Shown in pieces: positions 1-10,018 of a stretch of DNA of 64,000 nucleotides. The stretch comes from Sphaerisporangium flaviroseum (GTDB lineage: Bacteria > Actinomycetota > Actinomycetes > Streptosporangiales > Streptosporangiaceae). A program made the position numbers and the translations under genes. The stretch lies in the NCBI RefSeq assembly GCF_039537005.1, contig NZ_BAAAZR010000001.1:62001-126000 (forward strand). The letters are read 5' to 3'. Within the stretch, counting starts at the first letter, position 1, and each line of letters opens with the position of its first letter. The notes under the pieces were generated by a model, which was not told the DNA's origin, did no database searches, and worked only from the letters and a program-made list of their open reading frames with translations.

Positions 1-25
1 GCGCGACCTGGTGGCTCCAGGCTGC

Positions 26-1417
26 CTACCCCGATCGCTCCCGCGCCGGATGCGAATACCGCCAGCGGACGAAGCCCAGGACGGCGACACCGCAGAAGTA
101 GGCGACCAAGACCTTCACGGGTAGGCCCACCGGTCCGTGGTAGCCCCGGCCGGCCAGAGCCAGAGCGAGGAGCCCGGCGAGCACGGTAACGACCCCGGCG
201 ATCGTCAGTACGGCCGGCCACATGCCTTTCACCGTGCCCATGGGAGCGGCCCGCGGCCCCGTACGCTGCTCGAAACGCCCGAACACCGCGACGAGAAGGG
301 CGAGAATCAGCGCCAGGCAGACGAGCCAGGGAACGCGTAGGAGCAACCAGGGCGCAGAGCCGGGCACGGCGTCGGGCATCACCGCCGTTCCGTAGAGCAC
401 CACGACGCCGATCACGACTGCGGTCATGTGCCAGAGGAAAAGCGTCATGATCACTAAGTTGACGCCCACGACGACGGTCCACGGGGTCGGCCGCTGCAGC
501 CACCGGTTCCCGGGGCCACGCATGCACAAGGCGATTCCCGTCTGCGTGACGGCCAGCGCCAGGAGGGCCAGCGTGGGTGGAGAGGTGTTCCGTATCTCCT
601 CCCCCCCGAACCCCACCATGCTGACCGGGTAGGGGCCGACCACCGTGAGAAGCACGAGGGCGACGAACCCGACCGCCGCCATCGGCAGAGCCACGCTCCA
701 TCGAGACGGCAGGCGCCCGTCCTGCCAGGAGAAGCCGAGTTGATGCACGGCCAGCCAGGCGAGCAGGTAGTTCGCCTGGCCCACATAGGGAACTTTCAGC
801 ACCAGACGGGCCAGGTCTCCCCCGCCGACCAGGACCGCCAGGATGATCGGCACGGCCAGACCCGCACGCCGGTGCAGCGCGTACATCGGCGGGGTGAGGA
901 CCATCACGGCGATGTAGGCGACCAGGAACCACAACGGGATCGAGGCCAGCCAGACCGCCACGTCGACCAGAGCGGGCTCGGCACCCAGAACCGTGGCCGT
1001 CAGAGCCGCCACCGCCAGTCCGCCCAGCAGCATCGTCGTCGGGCGCAGAAGCCGAGCGGTCCGGCCCAGCACCCAGCCCATGACATTGCCACCCCGGCTG
1101 AGATGTGAGGTGTAGGACATGGCGTTCGCGTAGCCGCCGACCAGGAAGAACAGCGGCATCACCTGAAACAGCCACGTCAGCGGACGGGTCCACGAGGCGA
1201 CCTCGAGGATGCTCCCGCCCTGGAAACCCTTGCCGCCGCGGGTCACATAGACCGCCAGCCAGTGCCCGACGACGACCGCCGTGATCGCTAGGGCACGTAT
1301 CAGGTCGACATAGCGCTCCCGGTGCGGCGGTGTTCGCTCGGCCAGCAGGCGCACGTGCCGCGTCATCCTCTGAACGACCCGGACAGGATGCGCTGCCAGG
1401 TCACCGACGCTTGACAT
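26..1417 (-). CDS. Acyltransferase 3 family membrane protein
   Basis: 463 residues with about ten hydrophobic segments. The N-terminal motif RYVDLIRALAITAVVVGHW is the start of the acyltransferase-3 (OafA/NolL-like) fold, where the His of GHW is the expected catalytic residue; FFLVGGYANAMSY in the third segment fits as well. These enzymes transfer acyl groups from a cytoplasmic or membrane donor to sugars or lipids at the membrane; the substrate here cannot be told. The ATG is preceded by GGAGG about 12 nt upstream. No operon partner: the next gene in the same direction starts over 50 nt upstream and encodes an unrelated small protein. Confidence 0.85.
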   Translation of the reverse strand: MSSVGDLAAHPVRVVQRMTRHVRLLAERTPPHRERYVDLIRALAITAVVVGHWLAVYVTRGGKGFQGGSILEVASWTRPLTWLFQVMPLFFLVGGYANAMSYTSHLSRGGNVMGWVLGRTARLLRPTTMLLGGLAVAALTATVLGAEPALVDVAVWLASIPLWFLVAYIAVMVLTPPMYALHRRAGLAVPIILAVLVGGGDLARLVLKVPYVGQANYLLAWLAVHQLGFSWQDGRLPSRWSVALPMAAVGFVALVLLTVVGPYPVSMVGFGGEEIRNTSPPTLALLALAVTQTGIALCMRGPGNRWLQRPTPWTVVVGVNLVIMTLFLWHMTAVVIGVVVLYGTAVMPDAVPGSAPWLLLRVPWLVCLALILALLVAVFGRFEQRTGPRAAPMGTVKGMWPAVLTIAGVVTVLAGLLALALAGRGYHGPVGLPVKVLVAYFCGVAVLGFVRWRYSHPARERSG

Positions 1418-1469
1418 GGTGGGAACATTCCTCCATCCACCTCACGTCAAGCGGTTTCGCGTCCGGCAC

Positions 1470-1658
1470 CTACAGCTTCTCCACCCGGCGCAGCATCCCG
1501 CGCACGTCCAGGAAGTCGGCGAGCGACTGGCGATGCTCCTCGCAGGCCGTCCAGACCTTCTCCCGCTCCGGCGGGTGGATCTTGGGGTTGTTCCAGATCA
1601 CGGCATACGATGCCGCCGCGCGGCAGCCCTTCGCCGAACAGATCACCGGCTCGCTCAT
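1470..1658 (-). CDS. Small conserved actinobacterial protein, 62 aa
   Basis: Starts at MSEPVICSAKGCRAAA with a clear GGGAGG ribosome site 8 nt before the ATG; a longer reading from 1700 lacks this. It has a Cys-x4-Cys pair near the N-terminus (CSAKGC), a further Cys and a His (ACEEH), so a small metal-binding fold is possible. Similar short actinobacterial proteins are sometimes misnamed acetone carboxylase. Function unknown. Confidence 0.7.
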   Translation of the reverse strand: MSEPVICSAKGCRAAASYAVIWNNPKIHPPEREKVWTACEEHRQSLADFLDVRGMLRRVEKL

Positions 1659-1819
1659 TCGCCGCGCCTCCCTACCCGCGAGACGAACCGGCGGCGGCAC
1701 CGCCTGTCGTCGGCCCAGGTCGCCTGGGGAACCTCCGGCTGAAGCGTCGACTCGTCCACGGACTCAGCCTGCCATGTCGCTGTGGCCCCCTCGCCCGAAC
1801 CCCGTGTCGAGGGGCGGGC

Positions 1820-4351
1820 TTACGGAGCGAGTATGTCGGGAAGCCGGCTCCGGTGCTCGATGTTCAGCTTGCGATAGATCCGGTACAGGTGACTGTGCAC
1901 CGTCCGCACCGAAAGGTGCAGACGCTCAGCGATCTCCCGGTCAGAGAGCCCGCGAGAGGCGAGTCCGGCCACCTCGTATTCCCTGCGGGTCAGGATCGCA
2001 GGTGGCGAGGAGAGGCCAGGCGTACGGGCGCCTTCACACGCTTTGGACAGATCTTTGAGCCGGGCCGATGACGCCATTGCCGACCCGAGGCGGCCCTCGG
2101 CCCGATGGATCAGGCTCGCGGTCGCCGCCGCCTCGGCGGCCCACAAGACGCAGCCGGTCGCCGCGGCCTCGCGGGACACATCGTCGAGGGCCACCGCGTC
2201 CCGCCGGGACAAGGCGGCGGCGTTCCTGGCCATGACCGCCTGCAGAGCACTCTGGCTGGATGAGGCGAGACGCTGCAGATCGTCGACGACCGCTGCGGCG
2301 GCGCCGAGCCGCGCTGCGTCGTGCAGCACCCAGGACGCCATCAGCAGCGCCCCGACCTGTTCCAGCTCTCCGGCCTGTCTGAGCGCTAGATTCACGGCGG
2401 CCGTGAGATCCCCTTCGGCGTACCTGGTCCAGACAGAGCCGCTCCGGCGCGGGGCCGCGAATCCTCCGGGAATGGCCGCCCGCAGCCGCTCCATGGCCTT
2501 GCCCGCCTGGTGTGTGTCGCCGAGCAGTGACTCCGCCTCGCTCAGCGCGTCCAGACCCCACATCTGCGCGCTCGCCGCGATGCCCTGGATCGGCATCACG
2601 GCGAGCGCCTCCCGCAGCCAGCGCCGGGCGGTGGCCGGTCGGCCGGAGAGCAGGAGTACCTGCCCGAGATCGTGAGCCCAGTAGGCACGCCACGTCGCGG
2701 CACTCCCCATCGCGTCCGCTGCCAGGGCGGACTGACCAAGTTCGATCGCATTCGCGATCTGACCGTCGAGGGCCAGGGCTTGCAGGAGGGCCATACGGGT
2801 GAGCTCCGCGCGTGGCCCGTCAATGCCGTCCAGCGCGAGATGGGCGAGTTCGACGGCATCCCGAGTACGTCCCGCGCACGCGAGCGCGCGTACCTGTGAG
2901 ACCGCGAGCGCGGCGAGCACCTCGCGATCCCCAGGGTGCCGCCGGAGGATCCGATCGGCCAGCTCCACCGACTCACCGATATGCCCGACCGCGAGCGCCT
3001 GGGTGGCCCGCCCGATCTCCAGACGCAGCCTGACCCGTGGGTCGGCCGTCGTCAGCACGGCGGACGCCAGTGTGTTCCTCGCCTCCCCGACCTGGCCGCG
3101 GATCAGGTGGACGCGCGCCCGCGCCAGCAGCGCCCGGGCACGCGACGCGTCGTCCGGCGCGTCCACCTCCAGTTCCCGGGTCAGTTCGAGGGCCCGCGTG
3201 GCCTCTCCGAGGTAGGGCAGCTCGGCGACGAGCGCGAGACGTGACTCGAACGATGCGTCGGCATCGACCGCGGCCTGGAGCAGGCGCCCGGCAAGCTGGT
3301 GGTCCAGCGCCTCTGACGCTTCCCCGGCCGCTTCGCGAAGCAGCGCGGGATCAGTGGCCACGCCCGCCTCGACTCGCCACACCGCGATCCTGACCCGGTC
3401 ACGCCGCCGGCGCGCTCCCGTGGCCTCGACCGCGTCGGCGAGCCGCCTGCGATGGTCGCGGGCACGCAGCGGAGGAAGCGTCGCCCGCAACGCCTCGCCG
3501 TACAGGGGATGGACGAGCGTGACCAGGTGCCGCCGCCGGTCGGGAAGGGCGGTCAGCAGCCGCTCGCACTCCAGCTCCGCGATCACCTCGGAGGCGATGA
3601 GACGTTCCAGGATCTCCGCGCCGACCGGCTCGGCGAGGGCCACGAGCTCGGCCGCGGCCCGTACGGCGGGAGCGAGCCGGTCAAGACGGGCGGCGATGGT
3701 CGCGGGCAGGTTCGTGTCCTCGAAGATGGGCTGAAGGAGCCGCCAGACACCGTCCATCTCGGTGAAGGTCGCCGCCTCCACGAGCTCGCGAAGCAAGAGG
3801 GGATTCCCACCGCTCAGCCGCCGAAGATGGGCAGGCAGCGTCGACTCCACCTGACCGCCGAGCGCGGTCGAGAGCACCTCGGCCGTTTCGCTCTCTGTCA
3901 GCCCCTCCAGGGCTATTCGCTCGAGGTCACGCCACCACCCTGCGGTCCCTTCGCCTCGTACGGCCAGCACGACGGGAATCGAGGCGCCGACAAGATGCCT
4001 CGCCAGGGCGGCCGACGCCGGATCGAGCAGGTGGGCGTCGTCGATCACCAGCGCGCCTGAGCCTGCGACGTGGGCGGCCGCCGCCGTCAACGTACGTGTG
4101 AGTTCGCCATCGACGACCCGCGGAGGCAGCAGGTGTGCGAAGGGCAGCAGCGGGATCCCGCCGGGCGTGGCGAAAGCCCAGTTCACCCGGACTCCACCGG
4201 CCTCGGCCCTCGACCGGGCTTCGAAGAGCAGCCGGCTCTTGCCGATGCCGGCCGGGCCGGTCACCACCAGACCCGAGACGGCGCGTCCGCTCATGACCGC
4301 CACCATGCGATCGAGCTCGCACTCGCGCCCCACCAGTGGCCAGGAGCTCAT
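1820..4351 (-). CDS. LuxR-family ATP-binding (LAL-type) transcriptional regulator
   Basis: 843 residues from MSSWPLVGRECELDRM. The Walker A motif GPAGIGKSRLL lies near residues 32-42 and the Walker B-like strand ALVIDDAHLLDP near residue 100. A long helical TPR-like middle follows, and the last ~60 residues are a LuxR/GerE helix-turn-helix (LTRREYEVAGLASRGLSDRE, then HLSVRTVHSHLYRIYRKL). LAL proteins are large activators of secondary metabolism or sugar use that bind ATP and an inducer. The reading frame stays open upstream to 4900, but that stretch overlaps the divergent oxidoreductase gene and is not used; the ATG at 4351 gives the canonical N-terminus. It is divergent from the FAD oxidoreductase at 4439, which is a likely target. 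Confidence 0.9.
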   Translation of the reverse strand: MSSWPLVGRECELDRMVAVMSGRAVSGLVVTGPAGIGKSRLLFEARSRAEAGGVRVNWAFATPGGIPLLPFAHLLPPRVVDGELTRTLTAAAAHVAGSGALVIDDAHLLDPASAALARHLVGASIPVVLAVRGEGTAGWWRDLERIALEGLTESETAEVLSTALGGQVESTLPAHLRRLSGGNPLLLRELVEAATFTEMDGVWRLLQPIFEDTNLPATIAARLDRLAPAVRAAAELVALAEPVGAEILERLIASEVIAELECERLLTALPDRRRHLVTLVHPLYGEALRATLPPLRARDHRRRLADAVEATGARRRRDRVRIAVWRVEAGVATDPALLREAAGEASEALDHQLAGRLLQAAVDADASFESRLALVAELPYLGEATRALELTRELEVDAPDDASRARALLARARVHLIRGQVGEARNTLASAVLTTADPRVRLRLEIGRATQALAVGHIGESVELADRILRRHPGDREVLAALAVSQVRALACAGRTRDAVELAHLALDGIDGPRAELTRMALLQALALDGQIANAIELGQSALAADAMGSAATWRAYWAHDLGQVLLLSGRPATARRWLREALAVMPIQGIAASAQMWGLDALSEAESLLGDTHQAGKAMERLRAAIPGGFAAPRRSGSVWTRYAEGDLTAAVNLALRQAGELEQVGALLMASWVLHDAARLGAAAAVVDDLQRLASSSQSALQAVMARNAAALSRRDAVALDDVSREAAATGCVLWAAEAAATASLIHRAEGRLGSAMASSARLKDLSKACEGARTPGLSSPPAILTRREYEVAGLASRGLSDREIAERLHLSVRTVHSHLYRIYRKLNIEHRSRLPDILAP

Positions 4352-4394
4352 AGCCGCAGAGTACTGCCACGCCGTTCGCCGAGAATGCAGTAAT

Positions 4395-4412
4395 CCATTA
4401 CCGATGTAATGG
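4395..4412. promoter_or_regulatory. Perfect 7-bp palindrome in the LAL/oxidoreductase divergent region
   Basis: CCATTAC-CGAT-GTAATGG is a perfect inverted repeat with 7-bp arms and a 4-bp spacer, in the short gap between the divergent starts at 4351 and 4439. Its position suits an operator serving one or both genes. Which protein binds it is unknown. Confidence 0.5.
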
Positions 4413-4438
4413 CCTCGGACGCGCCACACAGTAATCGC

Positions 4439-5641
4439 ATGACATACGACGTTGTCATCGTGGGCGCCGGTGTGGCGGGATGCACCGCCGCGATCCTGTA
4501 CGGCAGAGCCGGCCTGCGCGTCGCGATCATCGAGAAGCACCGCAACATCTCGACGCACAAGGCCCTGTGCGGGCACTTCGTGCTCGGCGGGACGCAGCCG
4601 ATGCTGCGGCGTACCGGCCTCTGGGAGGCCATGGCCGACGCGGGCGCGGCCGTCGGCGACATCGCGCGTTGGACCACGGCCGGATGGTTCGTGCCCGAAC
4701 CTGGCCCTCCCGAGTGCATCAGCCTGCGGAGGGAGAAGCTCGACCCGCTCCTGCGGACGATCGCGGCCGGCACACCCGGTGTCGATCTTCTCCTTGGCCG
4801 TACGGTGACCGGGCTGCTGGAATCGGGCGAGCGGATCACCGGTGTGCGCGTGGGTGACGAGGAGGTCCCGGCGCGGCTCGTCGTGGGCGCGGACGGGCAC
4901 AGGTCGCCGGTGGCACAGCTCGCGGGGGTCACCGAGGACACCGCGCCCAACGAGCGTTTCGGGCTGTGGGCGTACTATCGCGGGGTCGTCCCCCGTGGCC
5001 CGGCTGCCAACCAGGTATGGTCACTGGACCCTGACGTCGGCATACTCATCCGGACCGACGATGACCTTCATATGCTGGTGGCGTTCCCGGCCAAGGCCAG
5101 GCTCGCCGACTTCCAGGCCGACCGGGCCGGTGAGCTGGAGCGCTTCATCGCGTCCCTTCCCGATGGGCCGGACCTGACCTCGGCGGAGCGGGTCTCCAAG
5201 GTGATCGGCACGAATGACTACCCTTGTGTGAGACGCGAGCCTGCCCCGAGGCCCGGGCTCGTGCTGGTGGGGGATGCGGCCATCACCGGCGATCCCACCC
5301 CCGCGGTCGGCTGCGGCTGGGCGTTCCGCGCCGCCGAGTGGCTGGTGGACTCGACGGCTCCGGCGCTGCTCGACGGTGGGGACCTCAGAACCGGCCTCGC
5401 GGCCTATCGCAAAGCGCTCGACTTCGTCGTGGGGCATGACCGGCTCGGCCGGCGGGACGCGCTGGCCCGGCCCACGAACCCGGTGCAGAGACTGGTCACC
5501 AAAGGAGTTCACCGCGATCCCGAGCTCGCCCGGCGTGCCTATCTGTTCTCCATGCGAGCCATTTCCGCGGGCGAATTGATGAATCCCCGGACTCTTCTCC
5601 GAGCCCTCTGGGCCGCGGCCCGGCCCGCGCTGAGACGCTGA
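4439..5641 (+). CDS. FAD-dependent oxidoreductase (geranylgeranyl reductase/hydroxylase type)
   Basis: About 400 residues from MTYDVVIVGAGVAGCTAA, a Rossmann GxGxxG motif at the N-terminus, followed by the acidic residue of the FAD ribose site (IIEKH). The second FAD motif, VGDAAITGDPTPAVG, is near residue 280. This is the p-hydroxybenzoate hydroxylase-like layout shared by geranylgeranyl reductases and flavin monooxygenases. An in-frame ATG at 4409 lies inside the palindrome, so 4439 is the better start; no strong ribosome site is seen, so a leaderless message is possible. It is divergent from the LAL regulator. Substrate unknown. Confidence 0.85.
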   Translation: MTYDVVIVGAGVAGCTAAILYGRAGLRVAIIEKHRNISTHKALCGHFVLGGTQPMLRRTGLWEAMADAGAAVGDIARWTTAGWFVPEPGPPECISLRREKLDPLLRTIAAGTPGVDLLLGRTVTGLLESGERITGVRVGDEEVPARLVVGADGHRSPVAQLAGVTEDTAPNERFGLWAYYRGVVPRGPAANQVWSLDPDVGILIRTDDDLHMLVAFPAKARLADFQADRAGELERFIASLPDGPDLTSAERVSKVIGTNDYPCVRREPAPRPGLVLVGDAAITGDPTPAVGCGWAFRAAEWLVDSTAPALLDGGDLRTGLAAYRKALDFVVGHDRLGRRDALARPTNPVQRLVTKGVHRDPELARRAYLFSMRAISAGELMNPRTLLRALWAAARPALRR

Positions 5642-5643
5642 CC

Positions 5644-7767
5644 TCAGTGTGGCTCTGCAGCGGTCTCCTGAAGACGCAAGGTCGTCTTTCGCGGTGACAG
5701 CCCGGTGTACTTTCCGGCGAAGGCGAGAATATCCGCGGTCAGGGCGCGCTCTTTGCTCGCCGGGGAGGCGGCGTGGGCGGTGCCGGGTTCTCGACGCATG
5801 AGGATGGGCCGGTCACTGCTGGTGGCGTGTTGGAGGGCCGCGCACATTTTGGTGACGTGGGCCTCTCCGGTCTGCAGATCGGTTACCGCGCCGGTGAGAA
5901 GGAATGCGGGATAGGGGGTTCCTGGCGTGATGTTGTGGTAGGGGGAGTATGTATGTAGCCAGCGAAGTGGTTCGGCTTGGGATGCGGTCCCGAATTCGTC
6001 GGTCCATGTGCATCCCAGGCCGAAGTGCTCGAAGCGCACCATGTCACATAGCGGGCCTTCGGCGATTACGGCGGCGTACAGATCTGGCCGCTGTGTGGCG
6101 GCGGCGGTGACCAGTAGCCCGCCGGCGGATTGGCCGAAGATCGCCAACTGGTCCCTGGTGGTTCGACCGGTGTCGATGAGCCAGACGGCGGCGTCGTTGA
6201 AGTCGCTGATCGCGCGGTGTTTGTGTGGTCCGCGGCCGGCGTCGTGCCAACGTTGGCCTTCTTCGCCGCCTCCGCGTACACAGGCGACCGCGTAGGTGCC
6301 GCCTGCGCCGACCCATGCGGCTGCCGCGGGGAAGAACCATGGACGCATCGGCATGCCGAAGCTGCCGTAGCCGTACAGCAGGGTGGGACGGGGGCCCTGA
6401 TGTTCTTCAGCCGGGGTGAACAGGAACATCGTGATCTCGGTACCGTCGCCGGCGGGATAACGAACGCTGCGACTGCGGATTGCTGGAGTATGTCCGGCTA
6501 TGGTGGCGCCGGCTTCTTGTTCCATCTTCCCGCTGGTGGCGTCGTAGCGATAGATCGTGGGGGGTGTGGTCACGTCGCAGTAGCTGAACCATGCGCGATG
6601 CCCGTTCGGGCTGGTGCGCAGGGATGACACGACGCCCGCGCCGGGAAGGGGCAGACCGGTGAGCAGCAGGCCACTGGCCAGGTCGTGCAGTGTCAGGGTG
6701 GAGATGCCGTGGCGGTCGCGTGCCACCAGCAGGAGGCTCCGTGGAAGTGCCGGACCGTCCAGGACCACACACTCGTCCAAGGGAGCCTCGGGGTCTTCGG
6801 CTACCAGCGCGCGCCATGCGGCCGGATCGGTATCGTGCCGGTGCGCCGTACAGATGCGGCCACACGGGGCCTGGTAGTCGGTGACCAGCAGCAGATCGTC
6901 GTCCGCGAGGAAGCGTGGGAGAACACGGGCGCGCGTGGTGCGTCCGTCCACGATCTTGATGAAATGCGGAGCCTCCGGATCGATGAGCTCGGCCACGTAC
7001 ACATCGTTGTGCGAGGCGGGCCCGACCATCGCGGTGATCGCCAGATAACGGCCGTCGGCGCTGACCGTGAGCCCGTAATAGTGGTCTGGGACGTCGTCGC
7101 CGCCGAGCACCACCGCGTCGGTCTCCAAGGGCCAACCGAGCCGATGCAACCTCACCCGCCGCTGCAGACGCATGTCGCCGGGGGCCAGTTCCTCATCGGG
7201 AACACGGCTGACGTAGTAGAACGCCTCACCCCCCGGCAGCCAGGCGAGCGAAGTGTTACGGGCGCGGGGCAACGGCCCGTCCATCGGCTCGCCGGTACGC
7301 ACGTCCAGCACCATGATGTCGCTACCAGGCTGCTCGGCGACCTCCATCTGGACGGCCACACGTTCGCCCTCGCGCGATGGCCACCAGGCATACAGCCCGG
7401 TACGGCCGGACGGGTCGATCTCTACCGGATCGACCAGCACCCGCCTTTCCCCCTCGGCGTCAACGACCAGCAGGCGCCGTTGCTCATCGCCACGGAGCTG
7501 CTCGGCAAGGAACATGAAGGGACCACGCACCATCGGAGGCTCCGACACGCCGAAGGATGACACCTGATCCAGCAAAGACGCCCACGATTGCCGCTCACGC
7601 CATCCGGCGCGATTTGCGTGAAAGAGACGATCCTGGGACGCGGCCCAGTCCTGCACGCGCGTATCATTGCCGTCTTCCAACCACCGGTAGGGATCGGAAA
7701 CCGCGATTCCGAACAGATTTTCCACCACATGGCTGCGCCAAGCGGCAGGGTACGACAATCGCGCCAC
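5644..7767 (-). CDS. Prolyl oligopeptidase family serine peptidase (S9A)
   Basis: About 707 residues from a GTG with GGGGG eight nt upstream; an ATG at 7827 would add 20 atypical residues. The N-terminal part (LSYPAAWRSHVVENLFG, DPYRWLEDGND) and the beta-propeller repeats precede an alpha/beta-hydrolase domain with GYGSFGMP and the nucleophile motif FGQSAGGLLV. The C-terminal Asp (AVTDLQTGEAH) and His (GTAHAASP) complete the triad. No signal peptide, so probably cytoplasmic. Members cleave short proline-containing peptides and some mature RiPP leaders; no RiPP genes adjoin it. Convergent with the oxidoreductase gene (3-nt gap). Confidence 0.9.
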   Translation of the reverse strand: MARLSYPAAWRSHVVENLFGIAVSDPYRWLEDGNDTRVQDWAASQDRLFHANRAGWRERQSWASLLDQVSSFGVSEPPMVRGPFMFLAEQLRGDEQRRLLVVDAEGERRVLVDPVEIDPSGRTGLYAWWPSREGERVAVQMEVAEQPGSDIMVLDVRTGEPMDGPLPRARNTSLAWLPGGEAFYYVSRVPDEELAPGDMRLQRRVRLHRLGWPLETDAVVLGGDDVPDHYYGLTVSADGRYLAITAMVGPASHNDVYVAELIDPEAPHFIKIVDGRTTRARVLPRFLADDDLLLVTDYQAPCGRICTAHRHDTDPAAWRALVAEDPEAPLDECVVLDGPALPRSLLLVARDRHGISTLTLHDLASGLLLTGLPLPGAGVVSSLRTSPNGHRAWFSYCDVTTPPTIYRYDATSGKMEQEAGATIAGHTPAIRSRSVRYPAGDGTEITMFLFTPAEEHQGPRPTLLYGYGSFGMPMRPWFFPAAAAWVGAGGTYAVACVRGGGEEGQRWHDAGRGPHKHRAISDFNDAAVWLIDTGRTTRDQLAIFGQSAGGLLVTAAATQRPDLYAAVIAEGPLCDMVRFEHFGLGCTWTDEFGTASQAEPLRWLHTYSPYHNITPGTPYPAFLLTGAVTDLQTGEAHVTKMCAALQHATSSDRPILMRREPGTAHAASPASKERALTADILAFAGKYTGLSPRKTTLRLQETAAEPH

Positions 7768-7827
7768 AAACGCCCCCGTTGCATAGCCCGCCCAACACAG
7801 GTAGAGGCACTGCGGGCCTATACGCAC

Positions 7828-8393
7828 CGCAGCACCTCTTTTGACTCAGCTACGACTGACCGCGAAGAATGTCCGCCTGCCAGCCGCGTACAGCCCCGAT
7901 GCGAGCAGTCGGAGTGGAGTCACGATACGGTAGGTATCCATTCATGCCAGCCTCCCGGATCTGTTGATTCGCCCGAAATGGGCGCTTACCACCTCAGCCA
8001 TCCCCCCGCCTGCGGTCGATAAACACAGGCGTCGCTTCGACGGTGAACGCCGATCCTCCTGAATCCCCGGCTCGTGCGGGCCGGAGGCCGGCCGTTACCC
8101 TCCTGCTAAAATCTCGCGCAAGAGAAGAAAGCATAATGGAATGCCACGCGAAGATCGCTGCCGCGGAAAAGTAATGCGAAGCCTTTGGAGATAGATCCCA
8201 GGGCTGACCGAGTTCTTGCGTTGTGAGACCCAGGGCAAATCAATGGATTGCCGAAGTCATCGCGAGTCCGGCGGGCCGGGCGTGGCGACCCCGGAATATG
8301 CGGCGGCGAGCTTGTTCTGCTTGTCGCCGGGCAGACCCGGCCCGCCCGGCAACAGAGATCACGGCGTCCCGCTCCACCGCCATCACGCCGGCT
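7828..8393. other. Intergenic stretch without a supported gene
   Basis: Several short open frames overlap here on the + strand, but none has a ribosome site or a protein-like composition. Around 8101-8170 the sequence is unusually AT-rich for the window and may hold promoters. I see no RNA gene or repeat. Confidence 0.4.
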
Positions 8394-9851
8394 TCACAGG
8401 CCGTGTCCCCCATGCTCGCCGGTGCTCTCCGCCCGGGCCGGTAGGAGCAGGGCGGTGACGACCACGGCCACGGACAGCACCGCGCCGATGATGAAGGCCA
8501 GCCGCATGCCGCCCAGGTTGGCGAGCGCCTCAGTGGCTCCGCCGGCTTTCAGGGTCTCCGCTCGCGCGCTCATCACGGTGACCACGAGCGCGGTGCCGAT
8601 GGCCGCGGCGACCTGCTGGAGTGTGCTCAGGATCGAGCTGCCGTGGGAGTAGAGGTTCGAGGGAACCGCTCCGAGCCCGAGGGTGAACACCGGGGTGAAG
8701 GTCGCGGCCAGACTCACCATCAGCAGGGCGTGCAGACCGAGGAGCTGCCAGTACGGCATGGTCATCGTGACCTGGGTGAAGCCGGCGAGCGCCAGCGTGA
8801 CCCCGATCGCGCCGGGGATGACCAGAACCCGGCCGCCGAACCTGTCGAACAGACGGCCGACGGTCGGACCGAGCAGGCCCATCGCGAGGCCGCCCGGCAT
8901 CACGAGGAGCCCGGTCTCCAGGGCGCTGAGCCCGCGGACGTTCTGCAGGTAGAGCGGCAGCAAGATCATCGAGCCGAGCATCGCCATGAAGGCCACCGAC
9001 ATCAGGATCAGCGCGATCGTGTAGGTGCGGTGCCGAAGGGTCCGCAGGTCCATCAGCGGCACGCCGCGCTTCTGCAACGACAGCTGGCGAACGATGAAGA
9101 CGGCGATGGTGGCCAGGCCGGCCGCCACGATTCCGATGGCGACGCCGACGTTGCCGTTGCCGAACTGGCTAAGCCCGTAGACCAGACCGCCGAAGCCGGC
9201 GGCGGCGGTCGCCACACTGAACCAGTCGATGGTGCTGAACTCGGGCTCGCCGATGTTCTTGAGCTGCCTCAGGCCGCCCCAAGTGATCGCGGCGGCGATG
9301 GGGAGCACCACGGCGAAGAGCAGGCGCCAAGACCCGAACTGAAGGATCACCCCCGAGATCGCCGGGCCCATCGCGGGCGCGACCGAGATGGCCAGGCTGA
9401 CGGTGCCCATCACGCGGCCCCGCTCATTCTCTGGCACCACCTGCATCAGCGTCGTCATCAGCAGCGGCATCATCACGGCCGTACCGGACGCCTGGATGAT
9501 CCGGGCGCCCAGCAGCACCTCGAACGACGGCGCGGCGGTGGCCAACGCCGTCCCGAGCAAGAACAGACCCATCGCCGTGGCGTACGCATGGCGAGTGGAC
9601 ACCCGCTGCAGGAACCACCCCGTGATCGGGATGACCGCCGCCATGGTCAGCATGAAGGCGGTCGAGAGCCACTGCGCGGTCTGCTCGGTGATGTGCAGCG
9701 CCCCCATCAACTGCGGGATCGCATTGATCATGATCGTCTCGTTGAGGATGACCACGAAGGTGGCGAGCACCAGCAGTCGGATCACGGCCGGGGTGCGACC
9801 TGGAACGACGGCCGCGGGTTCGGCAAGTGAGTCGAGCTGTGGACTGGTCAC
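8394..9851 (-). CDS. DHA2-type MFS drug exporter (EmrB/QacA-like)
   Basis: About 485 residues with fourteen predicted membrane segments. Typical motifs are FVVILNETIMINAIPQL in segment 1 (D/E of motif D1), GRIIQ-like ARIIQASGTAVMMPL and the antiporter motif C region SVAPAMGPAISGVI. It exports cationic or lipophilic compounds by proton exchange. The GTG at 9851 has a CGAGG six nt upstream; ATGs at 9932 and 9962 would extend a poorly structured N-terminus. No linked regulator is seen; the gene stands alone. Confidence 0.85.
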   Translation of the reverse strand: MTSPQLDSLAEPAAVVPGRTPAVIRLLVLATFVVILNETIMINAIPQLMGALHITEQTAQWLSTAFMLTMAAVIPITGWFLQRVSTRHAYATAMGLFLLGTALATAAPSFEVLLGARIIQASGTAVMMPLLMTTLMQVVPENERGRVMGTVSLAISVAPAMGPAISGVILQFGSWRLLFAVVLPIAAAITWGGLRQLKNIGEPEFSTIDWFSVATAAAGFGGLVYGLSQFGNGNVGVAIGIVAAGLATIAVFIVRQLSLQKRGVPLMDLRTLRHRTYTIALILMSVAFMAMLGSMILLPLYLQNVRGLSALETGLLVMPGGLAMGLLGPTVGRLFDRFGGRVLVIPGAIGVTLALAGFTQVTMTMPYWQLLGLHALLMVSLAATFTPVFTLGLGAVPSNLYSHGSSILSTLQQVAAAIGTALVVTVMSARAETLKAGGATEALANLGGMRLAFIIGAVLSVAVVVTALLLPARAESTGEHGGHGL

Positions 9852-10018
9852 GGAACCTCGTTCGGGGTTGGCGAGCACAAGGTGGTCATGGCCGGCGTCG
9901 CAGCCACCGGTCTCACGAGCAGTCATAGTCATGCAGCAGATACTGACTGCCGCCACCGACAAAACTCATCGACCACTACCAGCCTTGCGGCAAGCGATGC
10001 GGGTCGTCACCTGGTTTT

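Noticed and set aside
4352..4900. N-terminal extension of the LAL regulator.
   Set aside because: It would overlap the divergent oxidoreductase by about 460 nt and lacks the family's start; MSSWPLVGRE at 4351 is canonical.
7588..8022. 144-codon + strand frame over the start of the peptidase gene.
   Set aside because: It is antisense to the N-terminus of the prolyl-oligopeptidase, has no ribosome site and reads as shadow sequence.
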